Shown piece after piece: positions 53,292 through 63,075 of a DNA stretch of 64,000 nucleotides (its first letter is position 1; each line of letters opens with the position of its first letter). The notes beneath the pieces are model-generated. The model had not been told where the DNA came from. It did no database searches and saw only the letters and a program-made list of their open reading frames with translations. The DNA comes from Rhizobium sp. J15 (GTDB taxonomy: Bacteria; Pseudomonadota; Alphaproteobacteria; Rhizobiales; Rhizobiaceae), in assembly GCF_002531825.1 (NCBI RefSeq), contig NZ_NWSX01000010.1:113095-177094 (forward strand), read 5' to 3'. A program made the translations under genes and the position numbers.

Positions 53292-54227
53292 ATGGGTGAC
53301 AAACCGGTTATCGGCTTCATCGGCCTGGGTCTCATGGGCCACGGCATGGCGAAGAATATCCGCAAGGCAGGCTACGAATTGTGGGTGCGCGGCCGCAGCA
53401 ACCGCAAACCCGTCGAGAGCCTGCTGTCGATGGGCGCGAGCGAGGCCGCAAGCCCGAGGGATATGGCGGAACGATGCGATATCATCCTCATCTGCCTCTC
53501 CACCTCGGCGCAGGTTGAAGCGGTGATCGGCGCGGAGGATGGCATTCTCGCCGGCGCCAGACCCGGCCTCATCGTCATCGATACCTCGACCGCCGATCCC
53601 GGCTCGACCGCAAAGCTTGCCGCCGAGCTCGCGTCGCGAGGAATGCACATGGTCGATGCGCCGCTCGGGCGCACGCCGAAGGAGGCGGAGGAAGGGACGC
53701 TGGACGCCATGGTCGGATGCGACGACGCGCTGTTCGAGCGCGTCCGGCCGGTCATCGAATGCTGGGCCGGCAGGATCACCCGGACCGGGGCCGTCGGCAG
53801 CGGCCACAAGATGAAGCTGCTGATGAACTTCATCGGCATGAGCTACGGCGCTCTCTATTCCGAAGCCGTGACGCTCGGCGCCAAGATCGGCATTTCCCCG
53901 CAGATGATCCGGGAGGTGATCGGTCCGAGCCGCCTGGGCAACGGCTTCTTCGAAACCTTCATGCGCTACGTCGTCGACCGCGATCGCGACGCCCATAAGT
54001 TCGCAATCTCCAATGCCGCGAAGGATCTGCGCTACATCAACAACATGGCCGCCGACGCGCAGGTGATGTCGGTCATGGCGTCGGCCGCCCGGCATTATTA
54101 CACGCATGTCGAAGCGACCGGCCACGGCAATGATTACGTGCCGATGCTGAGCGACCATGTCGCGGCGCTGAACGGCATCGTCATGGAGGACGAAGTGCGC
54201 AAGGGCGCGGCCCCTGGCGAGAAGTGA
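53292..54227 (+). CDS. ltnD: NAD-dependent L-threonate/tetronate dehydrogenase
   Basis: 311 residues of the beta-hydroxyacid dehydrogenase family: Rossmann GFIGLGLMGHGMAKNI (residues 8-23), VDAPLGRTPKEAEEGTLDAM (substrate loop) and catalytic lysine in GSGHKMKLLMNFIG (about 176). It oxidises a four-carbon sugar acid at C2, feeding otnI, otnK and otnC. Last gene of the operon; convergent with an MFS gene. Confidence 0.87.
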   Translation: MGDKPVIGFIGLGLMGHGMAKNIRKAGYELWVRGRSNRKPVESLLSMGASEAASPRDMAERCDIILICLSTSAQVEAVIGAEDGILAGARPGLIVIDTSTADPGSTAKLAAELASRGMHMVDAPLGRTPKEAEEGTLDAMVGCDDALFERVRPVIECWAGRITRTGAVGSGHKMKLLMNFIGMSYGALYSEAVTLGAKIGISPQMIREVIGPSRLGNGFFETFMRYVVDRDRDAHKFAISNAAKDLRYINNMAADAQVMSVMASAARHYYTHVEATGHGNDYVPMLSDHVAALNGIVMEDEVRKGAAPGEK

Positions 54228-54242
54228 GCGGCGCCGGGATCG

Positions 54243-55442
54243 TCAGCCAAGATCGGCCCGCTTGCTTCTGAGCGTCAGAAGCGCGAGCGCGGCGGCGGCG
54301 AGCAGCAGCACGGCACTGACGGCGAAGGTCAGCTTGTAGCCGCTCATGTCGAAAAGCAGGCCGCCGACCACCGCGCCCGCGGTGATGGCGACCTGGACGA
54401 TCGCCACCATCAGCCCGCCGCCGGCCTCGGCATCATCGGGCAACGTCTCAGCCACCCAGGTCCACCAGCCGACGGGTGCGGCGGTCGCGAACAGGCCCCA
54501 GACACCGAGCAGAAACGCCGTCATGGCGAGGCCGCCGGAAACGGCGATCAGTGCCGATGCAATCGCCGCCATCAGCAGCGGTATGGCGATCAGCGTCCGG
54601 TAAAGGCCTTCCTTCAGGAAGCCGCCGATGAGAGTGGTGCCGATAAAGCCGGCGACCCCCATCGCCAGCAGCATCAGCGACAGCGTGGACACGCCGGCAT
54701 GGGCTGCGGTTTCGAGAAACGGCCTGATATAGGTGAAGAGCGCGAACTGCCCCATGAAGAAGATCCCCACGGCCGCCATCCCGAAAGCGACGACGGGACG
54801 CTTCAGCAGCGTGAAGACATTGGCCGAACCGGACCGCGTCTCGCTTCTCATCGACGGAAGGCTGATCAGCTGCCAGACGAAGACGATGGCGGCGATCGGC
54901 ACGACGAAGAGGAAGGCGCCCCGCCAGCCGATCAGCCCGCCGAGAAAACTGCCGAGCGGTGCGGCAATCACCGTCGCCAGCGCATTGCCGCCATTGAAGA
55001 TCGCCAATGCGCGGGAGACCAGATGCTCCGGCACCAGCCGCATCGCGGTTGCCGCCGACATCGACCAGAACCCGCCGATCGCGACCCCGATGAAGGCGCG
55101 GCCGACCATGAAGATTTCATAGTTCGGGGCAATCGCCACGATCGTTCCCGAAACGATCACGACGCCGGTCAGCGCCAGAAGCAGCGCCTTGCGATCGATG
55201 CGCCCTGCCACGGATGCGATGAACAGGCTCGTCAGCACCGCAAAGGCGCCCGAGACGGAAATGGCCTGTCCGGCCTGGCCTTCGGATATTCCGAGATCGG
55301 CCGCGATCGGAGTCAGAAGGCTGACCGGCATGAACTCGGAAGCAACAAGCGCGAAGGCGCCGAGCGACAGCGCAAAGACCGCGCCCCAGGCGGCGGCCGG
55401 GGTTTCGATCTCGGCAGTTTCGGAAGAGAGTTGCAGCTGCAT
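54243..55442 (-). CDS. MFS transporter of the SotB/arabinose-efflux type
   Basis: About 399 residues, 12 membrane segments. WGAVFALSLGAFALVASEFMP then LTPIAADLGISEGQAGQAIS is the usual opening of drug/sugar-efflux MFS proteins; the loop motif is FIASVAGRIDRKALL. ATG 55442 follows GAGGATAAA; longer frames upstream were not taken. Divergent from a LysR gene, a common exporter/regulator pair. Substrate unknown. Confidence 0.88.
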   Translation of the reverse strand: MQLQLSSETAEIETPAAAWGAVFALSLGAFALVASEFMPVSLLTPIAADLGISEGQAGQAISVSGAFAVLTSLFIASVAGRIDRKALLLALTGVVIVSGTIVAIAPNYEIFMVGRAFIGVAIGGFWSMSAATAMRLVPEHLVSRALAIFNGGNALATVIAAPLGSFLGGLIGWRGAFLFVVPIAAIVFVWQLISLPSMRSETRSGSANVFTLLKRPVVAFGMAAVGIFFMGQFALFTYIRPFLETAAHAGVSTLSLMLLAMGVAGFIGTTLIGGFLKEGLYRTLIAIPLLMAAIASALIAVSGGLAMTAFLLGVWGLFATAAPVGWWTWVAETLPDDAEAGGGLMVAIVQVAITAGAVVGGLLFDMSGYKLTFAVSAVLLLAAAALALLTLRSKRADLG

Positions 55443-55807
55443 TTTATCCTCGATGCTGATGGCCGCCCAACGCCGTTCGTCCGCCGGGCTGCCTCTGGCG
55501 CTTCGGCGGATTGCATGCGGTCGCTGAGCGGTGGCTTGCCCGCGATGGAGGCTCTCCATCCTCGCCGTCACAGGCGGGCGGGCGCGTGCGCAAATTGATG
55601 TTGGATCGATGCCGCGAGAAATAAACGAAGCCGTTCTTCCTGATTAGGGGGTGCAGATCGCATGCCGCAATGAGCTGCGCTCATGAATGCGGCCGCGGAG
55701 CTTTCGCAAATCTTTGATCGCGCCGTTACCGCGGGCTGCCATCAAATGCTGTCCCATCAATCATCCGGACGCTATAACAAGCGCAATAACATGAAGAGGA
55801 TTCATGA
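55443..55807. other. 365-bp divergent intergenic region MFS / LysR
   Basis: No credible gene. The notable feature is the dyad at 55670-55684, listed separately. Confidence 0.6.
55670..55684. promoter_or_regulatory. LysR-type operator candidate
   Basis: ATGAGC-TGC-GCTCAT is a perfect 15-bp dyad containing T-N11-A, the LysR box pattern, in the divergent region between the MFS and LysR genes. Confidence 0.5.
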
Positions 55808-56701
55808 ATGGCGCGTGAGAACATCAACGATCTTATGGCTTTCGTGGCCGTGGCGCGGGAACGCAGCTTCACCCGGGCCGCCGCCAAATCCGGCGTCTCG
55901 CAATCCGCGCTCAGCCATACCATCCGCCAGCTGGAGACGAGGCTCGGTGTGCGGCTTCTGACCCGCACCACGCGCGCCGTCTCGCCGACCGAAGCCGGCG
56001 AACGACTGCTCGAAGGCATCGGGCCGCATTTCGACGAGATCGAAATGCAGGTCGACGCGCTGAGCGCCCTGCGCGACAAGCCGGCCGGCACCATCCGCAT
56101 CGCCGCCTCGGATTATGCGATCAGGCATGTCCTATGGCCGAAGCTTAGAGAATTTCTTCCCGACTATCCCGATGTGAAGATCGAGCTCGCGCTCGACAAC
56201 GGCCTGACCGACATCGTCACGGAACGCTACGACGCCGGCGTGCGGATGGGCGAGCACCTGGCGAAGGACATGATCTCGGCGCGCATCGGCCCAGACTTCT
56301 GTCTCGCCGTGGTCGGCGCGCCGTCCTATTTCGCCAACCATCCGGAACCGCTGCATCCCCAGGATCTCGTCGACCACCGCTGCATCAATTTCCGCCTGCC
56401 GACATCAGGCGCCTTCTACGTCTGGGAGTTCGAGGAAGACGGAAGGGAACTCAGGATCCGGGTCGACGGCCAGGTGGGCTTCAACAACATCTTCGACGTG
56501 CTGGACGCGGCGCTCGACGGCTTCGGTCTTGCCTATATTCCCGAGGATATCATCCTGCCCTATGTGGAGGACGGCCGCCTCCGGCGCGCGCTGCGGAAAT
56601 ATTCGCCGCACTGGGACGGCTTCCACCTCTATTATCCGAGCCGCCGCCAGTCCTCGCCCGCATTCCTTGCCGTGCTCGACGCGCTGCGTTACCGCCGATA
56701 G
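55808..56701 (+). CDS. LysR-family transcriptional regulator
   Basis: 297 residues. N-terminal winged helix: INDLMAFVAVARERSFTRAA, SQSALSHTIRQLETRLGVRL, RTTRAVSPTEAGERLL. C-terminal effector domain begins at GTIRIAASDYAIRHVLWPKL. Ribosome site GAGGA precedes the ATG. Probably controls the divergent MFS gene. Inducer unknown. Confidence 0.92.
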   Translation: MARENINDLMAFVAVARERSFTRAAAKSGVSQSALSHTIRQLETRLGVRLLTRTTRAVSPTEAGERLLEGIGPHFDEIEMQVDALSALRDKPAGTIRIAASDYAIRHVLWPKLREFLPDYPDVKIELALDNGLTDIVTERYDAGVRMGEHLAKDMISARIGPDFCLAVVGAPSYFANHPEPLHPQDLVDHRCINFRLPTSGAFYVWEFEEDGRELRIRVDGQVGFNNIFDVLDAALDGFGLAYIPEDIILPYVEDGRLRRALRKYSPHWDGFHLYYPSRRQSSPAFLAVLDALRYRR

Positions 56702-56779
56702 AGCTTTCACCCGTTTGCGTTTCGGCAAGAGGCGCTTTGTAATAAGACCATAGTCAAAACCATTTCGAGGCTGAGGCGC

Positions 56780-58363
56780 ATGGACCCGACACATTTGTTC
56801 GAGCTTGTTATCGGCATGTTCGTCGCGATCATCGCGCTGCATTACGCCGCGCACAGGCTCGGTCTGCCGCCATCCGTCGCACTGCTTGCCGGCGGGGCGC
56901 TGCTTGCCTTCGTGCCGGGGCTGCCCACCATCGAGGTCGATCCGGCGCTGGTGCTGGTGATCTTCCTGCCGCCGCTGCTGCTGGACGGCGCCTGGTCGAT
57001 AGCGCTTCGGCGGCTGCGCCGCCACATGATCGGCATCGGCTCGCTTGCCATCGGCGCGGTCCTCTTCACCTGCGTCGTCGTTGCGCTGGTGACCCATCTG
57101 CTCTTTCCCTCGCTGCCCTGGGCCGCCTGCGCCGCGCTCGGGGCGATCGTCTCGCCGCCCGACGCCATTTCCGCCCGCGCGGTGCTGGAGCGGGTGCGGC
57201 TGCCGCGGCGCCTGCAGATCCTGCTCGAAGGCGAAAGCCTGCTCAATGATGCGAGCGGCCTGGTTCTCTTCCGTTTCGCCATTGCCGCCGGCGTGACCGG
57301 CGCCTTCAGCATCGGCGAAGCGGCGGGCAGCTTTTTCGTGCTGGCGGCCGGCGGCGCGCTGATCGGCATCGTCGTCGGCACGACCTGGGTTCTGCTCGTG
57401 CGCCGGCTCGGCGACGAGTATCTCATCATCGCCGCCACCGTCCTGCTCTCCTGGACTTCCTATCTGCTCGGCGAATTCGTGCACGTCTCCGGCGTCATCG
57501 CCACGGTGACGACGGGCCTGATCGCGAGCTGGCACCAGCATACCGTTCTCTCCGCCGCCACCCGCATGCGCGGCACGTCCTTCTGGACGGTCGTGGTTTT
57601 CCTGATGGAGGCCGCCGTCTTCATCCTCATCGGCCTTTCGCTGAGAGGCGTCGTCGAACGCGGCGGCGGTTTCGACGTGGTGATCGCCACCATGGGCTGG
57701 CCGATGCTGGCGATCCTGATCACGCTGACGCTCGCGCGCTTCGCCTGGGTGTTCGGATCCGATCTTTTGATCAGGCTCTGCAATGCGCTCGGGCTCCGCC
57801 GCTACACACCGCTCGGCCTTCGCGGCTCCACGGTGCTCGGCTGGGCTGGTGTACGCGGCGTGGTCACGCTGGCACTGGCGCTCAGCGTGCCCGCCGGCTT
57901 CCCCGGCCGCGATTTCATCCTGGTCACCTCCTTCGCCGTCATCCTCGGAACCGTTCTCCTGCAAGGCACCACATTGGGATATGTGATCGGCTGGGCGAGG
58001 CTGACCGAACCGGAATCGGAAAAAGCCCGGCTCACCATGAGCCAGGCCGAGGCCGCCATGGCCCAGGCACAGTTTGCGACCGTGCAAAGCCGGGCCTATG
58101 ACGGCGACGGCAAACTCATCCATCCGCAATTGCTGGAGAGATATCAGCGCCGGGCGGTGTCGATCGTCGATTATGCCGCCCGCACGGAGCACTACACGCC
58201 CCTGCTCCAGGCCCATTTCGACCTGGTCCTCGAAGCCGTCGCCACCGGCCGGCGCGAACTCATCCGGCTGCACCGCGCCGGAGACATTGACGACGAGACG
58301 CTGCATGAGCTGGAACGGGATCTCGATCTCGAAGAGCTGAGCGCGATCTCGGCGAAATCGTGA
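56780..58363 (+). CDS. CPA1-family Na+/H+ antiporter
   Basis: 527 residues. About 12 membrane segments in the first 400 residues with the transport core AIVSPPDAISARAV (PPDAI where NhaP types have TDPVA) and LLEGESLLNDASGLVLFRFA, then a cytoplasmic helical tail of about 110 residues (MSQAEAAMAQAQFATVQSRA). Exchanges Na+ or K+ for protons at the inner membrane. A stand-alone gene between the LysR gene and the convergent molybdenum-enzyme operon. Confidence 0.88.
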   Translation: MDPTHLFELVIGMFVAIIALHYAAHRLGLPPSVALLAGGALLAFVPGLPTIEVDPALVLVIFLPPLLLDGAWSIALRRLRRHMIGIGSLAIGAVLFTCVVVALVTHLLFPSLPWAACAALGAIVSPPDAISARAVLERVRLPRRLQILLEGESLLNDASGLVLFRFAIAAGVTGAFSIGEAAGSFFVLAAGGALIGIVVGTTWVLLVRRLGDEYLIIAATVLLSWTSYLLGEFVHVSGVIATVTTGLIASWHQHTVLSAATRMRGTSFWTVVVFLMEAAVFILIGLSLRGVVERGGGFDVVIATMGWPMLAILITLTLARFAWVFGSDLLIRLCNALGLRRYTPLGLRGSTVLGWAGVRGVVTLALALSVPAGFPGRDFILVTSFAVILGTVLLQGTTLGYVIGWARLTEPESEKARLTMSQAEAAMAQAQFATVQSRAYDGDGKLIHPQLLERYQRRAVSIVDYAARTEHYTPLLQAHFDLVLEAVATGRRELIRLHRAGDIDDETLHELERDLDLEELSAISAKS

Positions 58364-58375
58364 AGGCGCTTCTTT

Positions 58376-58999
58376 TCAGCGGCGCAGAATTCCGCCCGCA
58401 GCTTCGATGGCATCCGGCGTATCGACATCGATGAGGGCGCCGTCGCCGATCTCGATATCGACGACGGGAAAGCCGGAACCCTTTATGAGTTCGCGCGCGC
58501 CTTTGTCCCCCGTCAGGCTTTTCAAAGCCGCGTAAAGCGCGCGGGGGAAAATGACCGGATTGCCCGGCCTGCCCCCCGCGGCGGAGCGGACGATGGATCG
58601 GCCGCCGCAACTGCGGAAAGCGGCGATGAGGGCGTCGAGATCGGACACGGTCAAGGCAGGCATGTCGGCAAGCATGATCATGATGCCTTCAGGCCGGCCG
58701 GCCTCGGCCGCCGCGACGCCGAGTGCAAGCGAGCTCGCCATGCCGGAGGAAAATTCAGCGTTGTGCACTGGCTTGACGGGTAGGTCCGCGATTGCCGCCT
58801 CGATCTCGGCATGCCGGTAGCCGGTGACGGCGATGACGGAATGGCTCTCGCAATTGGTCGCGGCGATCGCCGAGCGGCGGATCAGCGGCATGCCGCCGAA
58901 TTCGGCAAGCAGCTTATGGGCGCCGCCCATCCGGCTCGATTGTCCCGCCGCCAGAATGACGATGGCGACGGGCGGAACCTGCTCTGGCGGATCAGCCAT
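58376..58999 (-). CDS. mocA: MocA/MobA-type molybdenum-cofactor nucleotidyltransferase
   Basis: About 207 residues: VAIVILAAGQSSRMGGAHKLL at the N-terminus (nucleotide-binding LAAGxSxRMG-K), MLADMPALTVSDLDALI, GGRPGNPVIFPRALY and a C-terminal DIDTPDA-type motif (VDTPDAIEAA). MocA joins CMP to the molybdenum cofactor for xanthine-oxidase-family enzymes. ATG 58999 overlaps the XdhC-type gene by 8 bp; the last gene of the operon. Confidence 0.87.
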   Translation of the reverse strand: MADPPEQVPPVAIVILAAGQSSRMGGAHKLLAEFGGMPLIRRSAIAATNCESHSVIAVTGYRHAEIEAAIADLPVKPVHNAEFSSGMASSLALGVAAAEAGRPEGIMIMLADMPALTVSDLDALIAAFRSCGGRSIVRSAAGGRPGNPVIFPRALYAALKSLTGDKGARELIKGSGFPVVDIEIGDGALIDVDTPDAIEAAGGILRR

Positions 59000-59933
59000 A
59001 GGCTGCCAGCCGGCAGGCCGCGACATCGGCGAGGATCGACAGCGCCAGCGACGTCGAATCCCGCGTCGGGCCGAATATCCCGATCGGCGCCCTGAGGCGG
59101 TCGAGATCACCGCTGCCGAAGCCGCGCTTCCGCAGGCGCTCGATGCGTCTGCGGTGCGTTCTGGTGCTCCCGAGCGCCCCGACGTAAAAGGCTTCCGATC
59201 CGAGCGCCGCTTCGAGCGCCGGCGCTTCCTGGTCGAGATCGTGATGCAGCAGGACGATCGCCGTATGGGCATCGATCTCCCCGACCTGCCGGCCGGCCTC
59301 GCCCGGCTCGCGCACGAGCACATCGAAATCCGAAGCGGCGGCGAGACGGGCAACCGCGCTTGCCTCCACCGTCTGACCCGAGATGACGACACGGGTGCGC
59401 GGGCGGTAGATCGTCAGGAAATCCCCGGCCTGCCAATGCGCCCGCTGCGGCGGCTCGGCGACCTCGAGCGACTGCCGCTCCCGATTATAGCGCAGCCCCG
59501 CCGGCCGGCGTTTTTCGAGGCGATCGAGAGCCTGCTCGATTACGCCGGCTTCCCGCAGCAGATGAATGGCGACGGTGATGCCGCCGCCGCAGGGAAGGAC
59601 GATATCGAAGAAGGGCGAGCCGTCGCCGAATAGCGCCGTTCTGTCGCGGCCTTCCGCCATGGCGAGAAGCGCTTCGGCGGCGACCGCCGCCTCGACGCAG
59701 CCGCCGGAGACATAGCCGCAGTAGCGGCCGTCGGCCGCCACCGCCACATGCGAACCAAGCGCGCGCGCCGCCCCGCCCCTGATCTCGACCAGGGTAGCGA
59801 GTGCTGCGCCGCCGCCCTCCCTCAGGCAGGCGGCGGCGAAGCCGAGGATCTCGGCCGGGTCATCCGTCGAGAGCGCCCTGACAGGCGCCGGGATGGCGGT
59901 CCGCATCGAGACGCCGATTGCGCTATGCGACAT
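58992..59933 (-). CDS. xdhC: XdhC/CoxI-family molybdenum-cofactor chaperone (PaoD-like)
   Basis: 313 residues: N-terminal XdhC/CoxI domain (ALATLVEIRGGAARALGSHVAV, YCGYVSGGCVEAAVAAEAL) with the cysteine of SGGC, and C-terminal Rossmann-like domain (TAIVLLHHDLDQEAPALEAAL, FYVGALGSTRTH, RAPIGIFGPTRDSTSLALSI). These proteins sulphurate and insert the cofactor. Its start overlaps the catalytic-subunit gene by 11 bp, so it probably serves that enzyme. Confidence 0.88.
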   Translation of the reverse strand: MSHSAIGVSMRTAIPAPVRALSTDDPAEILGFAAACLREGGGAALATLVEIRGGAARALGSHVAVAADGRYCGYVSGGCVEAAVAAEALLAMAEGRDRTALFGDGSPFFDIVLPCGGGITVAIHLLREAGVIEQALDRLEKRRPAGLRYNRERQSLEVAEPPQRAHWQAGDFLTIYRPRTRVVISGQTVEASAVARLAAASDFDVLVREPGEAGRQVGEIDAHTAIVLLHHDLDQEAPALEAALGSEAFYVGALGSTRTHRRRIERLRKRGFGSGDLDRLRAPIGIFGPTRDSTSLALSILADVAACRLAAYG

Positions 59934-62118
59934 CGGGCAGACCGCCGATCAGCTTGTCGAGCATGATCGGATAATGGCGGACCCGCACCCCGGTCGCGTT
60001 GTAGATGGCGTTGGCGATTGCGGCGGCGACGCCGCAGAGCCCAAGCTCACCGACACCCTTCGCCTTCATCGGCGAGGACATCGGATCCGTCTCATCGAGG
60101 AAGATCACTTCCTGATGCGGGATGTCGGCATGGACGGGAACCTCGTAGCCGGCAAGATCGTGATTGACGAAGAAGCCGTTGCGGGTATCGACCGCAAGTT
60201 CCTCCGACAGCGCGCCGCCGGCGCCCATGGTCATCGCGCCGATCACCTGGCTCCGCGCCGTGATCGGGTTGAGTATCCGGCCGGCCGCGCAGACGGCGAG
60301 CATCCTGCGGATGCGGGTTTCGCCGGTGGCGACATCGACGCCGACCTCGACGAAATGCGCGCCGAAGGTCGATTGCTGGTGCGTCTCCGCCAGATTGCCC
60401 CATTGGATCGTGTCCTCGCCGACCAACCCCTCGGAACCAGCAGCCTCGGCGAGCGGCACCGACCGGTTGCCCGACCGTACCTCGCCGTTCTCGAAGACGA
60501 TGTCCTCGGAATTGAAGTCGAGCTTCTGGGCGACCGCCTCGCGCAGCTTGACGCAGGCGGCATAGACGCCCGCCGTCGAACAGTTGGCGCCGAACTGGCC
60601 GCCGGAGCCCGCGGACACCGGAAAGCGGGAATCGCCGAGCTGAACGCCGACCTTGTCGATACCGACGCCCATCATCTCGGCCGCCGTCTGGGCGATGATG
60701 GTGTAGCTGCCGGTGCCGATATCGGTCATATCGGTTTCGACGGTGACGACGCCTTCCCGGTCGAGGCGGACACGCGCGCCTGAGGGAAGCAGCAGATTGT
60801 TGCGGAAGGCGGCCGCAACGCCCATGCCGATCAGCCAGTTGCCTTCGCGGCGCGACGCCGGTTTGCCCCGGTCGCTCCAGCCGAAGCGCTCGGCGCCGAG
60901 CTTCAGGCAGCCGACGAAATTGCGATGCGAGAAGGGACGCTCCGGCTTTTCCGGATCGACCTGCGTATCGTTGACGATCCGGAATTCGACGGGATCGAGC
61001 CCGAGCTTCTCGGCCATCTCGTCCATGGCGATCTCCAGCACCATCATGCCGGGCGCTTCGCCCGGGGCCCGCATGGCGTTGCCTTCGGGAAGATCGAGCG
61101 TCGCTAGCCGCATCGCCGTCATCCGGTTGGCACCGGCATAGAGCAGCCTGGTCTGGTTGACGGCCGTCTCCGGCTGGCCTCCGGCCTGGTCTCCGGACCA
61201 GCTCTCATGGGCGATCGCCGTGATCTTGCCGTCGCGCTCGGCGCCGATGCGGATGCGCTGGATCGTCGCCGGGCGATGCGTGGTGTTGTTCATGACGAAG
61301 GGCCGCGGCAGCGCCACCTTGACCGGCCGCCCGGCCGCCTTGGCGCCGAAGGCGGCGAGCACCGCGTCGGCCCGCAGGAACAGCTTGGAGCCGAAGCCGC
61401 CGCCGATGAAGGGCGACATCAGATGGATCTTTTCCTTGTCGATGTCGAGCATTGCCGCGAGATCCGAGCGCCACCAGTCGATCATCTGGCTTGACGTCCA
61501 CACCGTCAGCTCGTCCCCGTTCCAGGCGGCGATCGAAGCATGCGGCTCCATCATCGCATGCGACTGGTCCGGCGTCGTATAGGACTGATCGACGGTGACG
61601 GGTGCTGCCTTGAAAGCGGCCTCGAAATCGCCGGCTGATGTATCGGGATCGCCGCTTTCCGGCTTCACCGCCGAGGCCATCGCCGCCTTGAGATCAAAGA
61701 CACCCTTCTCCTCGGCGTAATCGACCTTGACCAGCGCCGCCGCGGCACGCGCCTGCTCGAACGTCTCGGCGACGACGACGGCGATCGCCTGGTGATAGTG
61801 CTGGATTTCCTCGCCGCCGAAGAGCTTGGCGGTGTTGAACCTGCCCTTCTTGCGCTCGCCGATGTCTGGTGCCGTCACCACCGCGAGCACACCGGGCGCC
61901 TTCTTCGCGGCGGAGATGTCGATCGATTTGATGCGGCCCTTGGCGATGGCGGAACCGATCGGATATCCGTAGGCGTAGGGCAGGTTCGGATCATGCCATT
62001 CATAGGCATATTTGGCCTGGCCGGTGGTCTTTAGCTGGCCGTCGATGCGGTGGACCGGCTGGCCGACGACCTTCAGGCGGTCGATCGGATTGGTCGTTGC
62101 TGGCGTATCGAACTGCAT
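59923..62118 (-). CDS. paoC: Aldehyde oxidoreductase molybdenum-binding subunit (PaoC-like)
   Basis: 731 residues, as in E. coli PaoC (about 732). Molybdopterin-binding features: SPFIGGGFGSKLFLRADAV, EAPGMMVLEIAMDEMAEKLG, GSGGQFGANCSTAG and the catalytic glutamate in KAKGVGELGLCGVA near residue 690. With the FAD and 2Fe-2S subunits encoded upstream it forms a periplasmic xanthine-oxidase-family enzyme that oxidises aldehydes to acids. Confidence 0.9.
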   Translation of the reverse strand: MQFDTPATTNPIDRLKVVGQPVHRIDGQLKTTGQAKYAYEWHDPNLPYAYGYPIGSAIAKGRIKSIDISAAKKAPGVLAVVTAPDIGERKKGRFNTAKLFGGEEIQHYHQAIAVVVAETFEQARAAAALVKVDYAEEKGVFDLKAAMASAVKPESGDPDTSAGDFEAAFKAAPVTVDQSYTTPDQSHAMMEPHASIAAWNGDELTVWTSSQMIDWWRSDLAAMLDIDKEKIHLMSPFIGGGFGSKLFLRADAVLAAFGAKAAGRPVKVALPRPFVMNNTTHRPATIQRIRIGAERDGKITAIAHESWSGDQAGGQPETAVNQTRLLYAGANRMTAMRLATLDLPEGNAMRAPGEAPGMMVLEIAMDEMAEKLGLDPVEFRIVNDTQVDPEKPERPFSHRNFVGCLKLGAERFGWSDRGKPASRREGNWLIGMGVAAAFRNNLLLPSGARVRLDREGVVTVETDMTDIGTGSYTIIAQTAAEMMGVGIDKVGVQLGDSRFPVSAGSGGQFGANCSTAGVYAACVKLREAVAQKLDFNSEDIVFENGEVRSGNRSVPLAEAAGSEGLVGEDTIQWGNLAETHQQSTFGAHFVEVGVDVATGETRIRRMLAVCAAGRILNPITARSQVIGAMTMGAGGALSEELAVDTRNGFFVNHDLAGYEVPVHADIPHQEVIFLDETDPMSSPMKAKGVGELGLCGVAAAIANAIYNATGVRVRHYPIMLDKLIGGLPDVA

Positions 62119-62124
62119 GTCATC

Positions 62125-63075
62125 TCATCCCTTGGCTTCGGCGATGACCGCGCCGAGCGTGCGCTCGACAAGATCGACCTTGAAACGGTTCTGTTCGGTC
62201 GGGCGGGCGTCGGCGAGAAGTGCCGCGGCCGCCGCCCTTGCTCCTTTCGGAAGCGCTGCATCCGCCGCCTCGACCCGCCAGGGCTTGTGGGCGATGCCGC
62301 CGACGGCGACGCGGCCGGTGCCGTCAGGCTGGATGACCGCTCCGACGGAGACGAGCGCGAAAGCATAGGAGGCACGGTCGCGGACCTTCCGGTAGATCTG
62401 CCGGCCGCCGATAGGCGCAGGCAGCAGCACCGCGGTGATGAACTCGCCGCGTTCGAGCACCGTCTCGATATCGGGCGTCTCGCCCGGCAGGCGATGAAAC
62501 TCGGCGATCGGTATGGATCGGCGGCTGCCGTCGGGCTTGACGGTCTCGACGACGGCGTCGAGCGCCCGCATGGCGATCGCCATGTCGCTCGGATGGGTGG
62601 CGATGCAGGCCTCGCTCGTCCCAACGACGGCATGCTGGCGGCTGAAGCCGCCGATCGCCGAACAGCCGCTGCCCGGCTGGCGCTTGTTGCACGGCTGGTT
62701 GGTGTCATAGAAATAGGGACAGCGCGTCCGCTGCAGCAGGTTGCCTGCCGTGGTCGCCCTGTTGCGCAGCTGGCCGGAGGCGCCGGCGACGAGCGCGCGG
62801 GACAGAAGCCCATAGTCGCGCCGCACGGTTTCGTGGGCGGCAAGATCGGTATTGCGCACCAGCGCGCCGATGCGCAGCCCGCCCTCCGGCGTCGCTTCGA
62901 TCCTGTCGAGGCCGAGGCCGTTGACATCGATCAGATGCGTCGGCGTCTCGATCTCAAGCTTCATCAGGTCGAGAAGATTGGTGCCGCCGGCTATGAACTT
63001 GGCGTTCGGATCGGCGGCAGCGGATTTGGCGGCGGCCTCGATCGTCGCCGCGCGCTCATAGGTGAAGGCTCTCAT
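62125..63075 (-). CDS. paoB: Aldehyde oxidoreductase FAD-binding subunit (PaoB-like)
   Basis: 316 residues: [20 protein letters not shown] and [20 protein letters not shown] (FAD site), then a cysteine-rich insertion with [23 protein letters not shown], which in PaoB binds an extra 4Fe-4S cluster, and [14 protein letters not shown] 63075 overlaps the 2Fe-2S gene stop as ATGA. Confidence 0.9.
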   Translation of the reverse strand: MRAFTYERAATIEAAAKSAAADPNAKFIAGGTNLLDLMKLEIETPTHLIDVNGLGLDRIEATPEGGLRIGALVRNTDLAAHETVRRDYGLLSRALVAGASGQLRNRATTAGNLLQRTRCPYFYDTNQPCNKRQPGSGCSAIGGFSRQHAVVGTSEACIATHPSDMAIAMRALDAVVETVKPDGSRRSIPIAEFHRLPGETPDIETVLERGEFITAVLLPAPIGGRQIYRKVRDRASYAFALVSVGAVIQPDGTGRVAVGGIAHKPWRVEAADAALPKGARAAAAALLADARPTEQNRFKVDLVERTLGAVIAEAKG

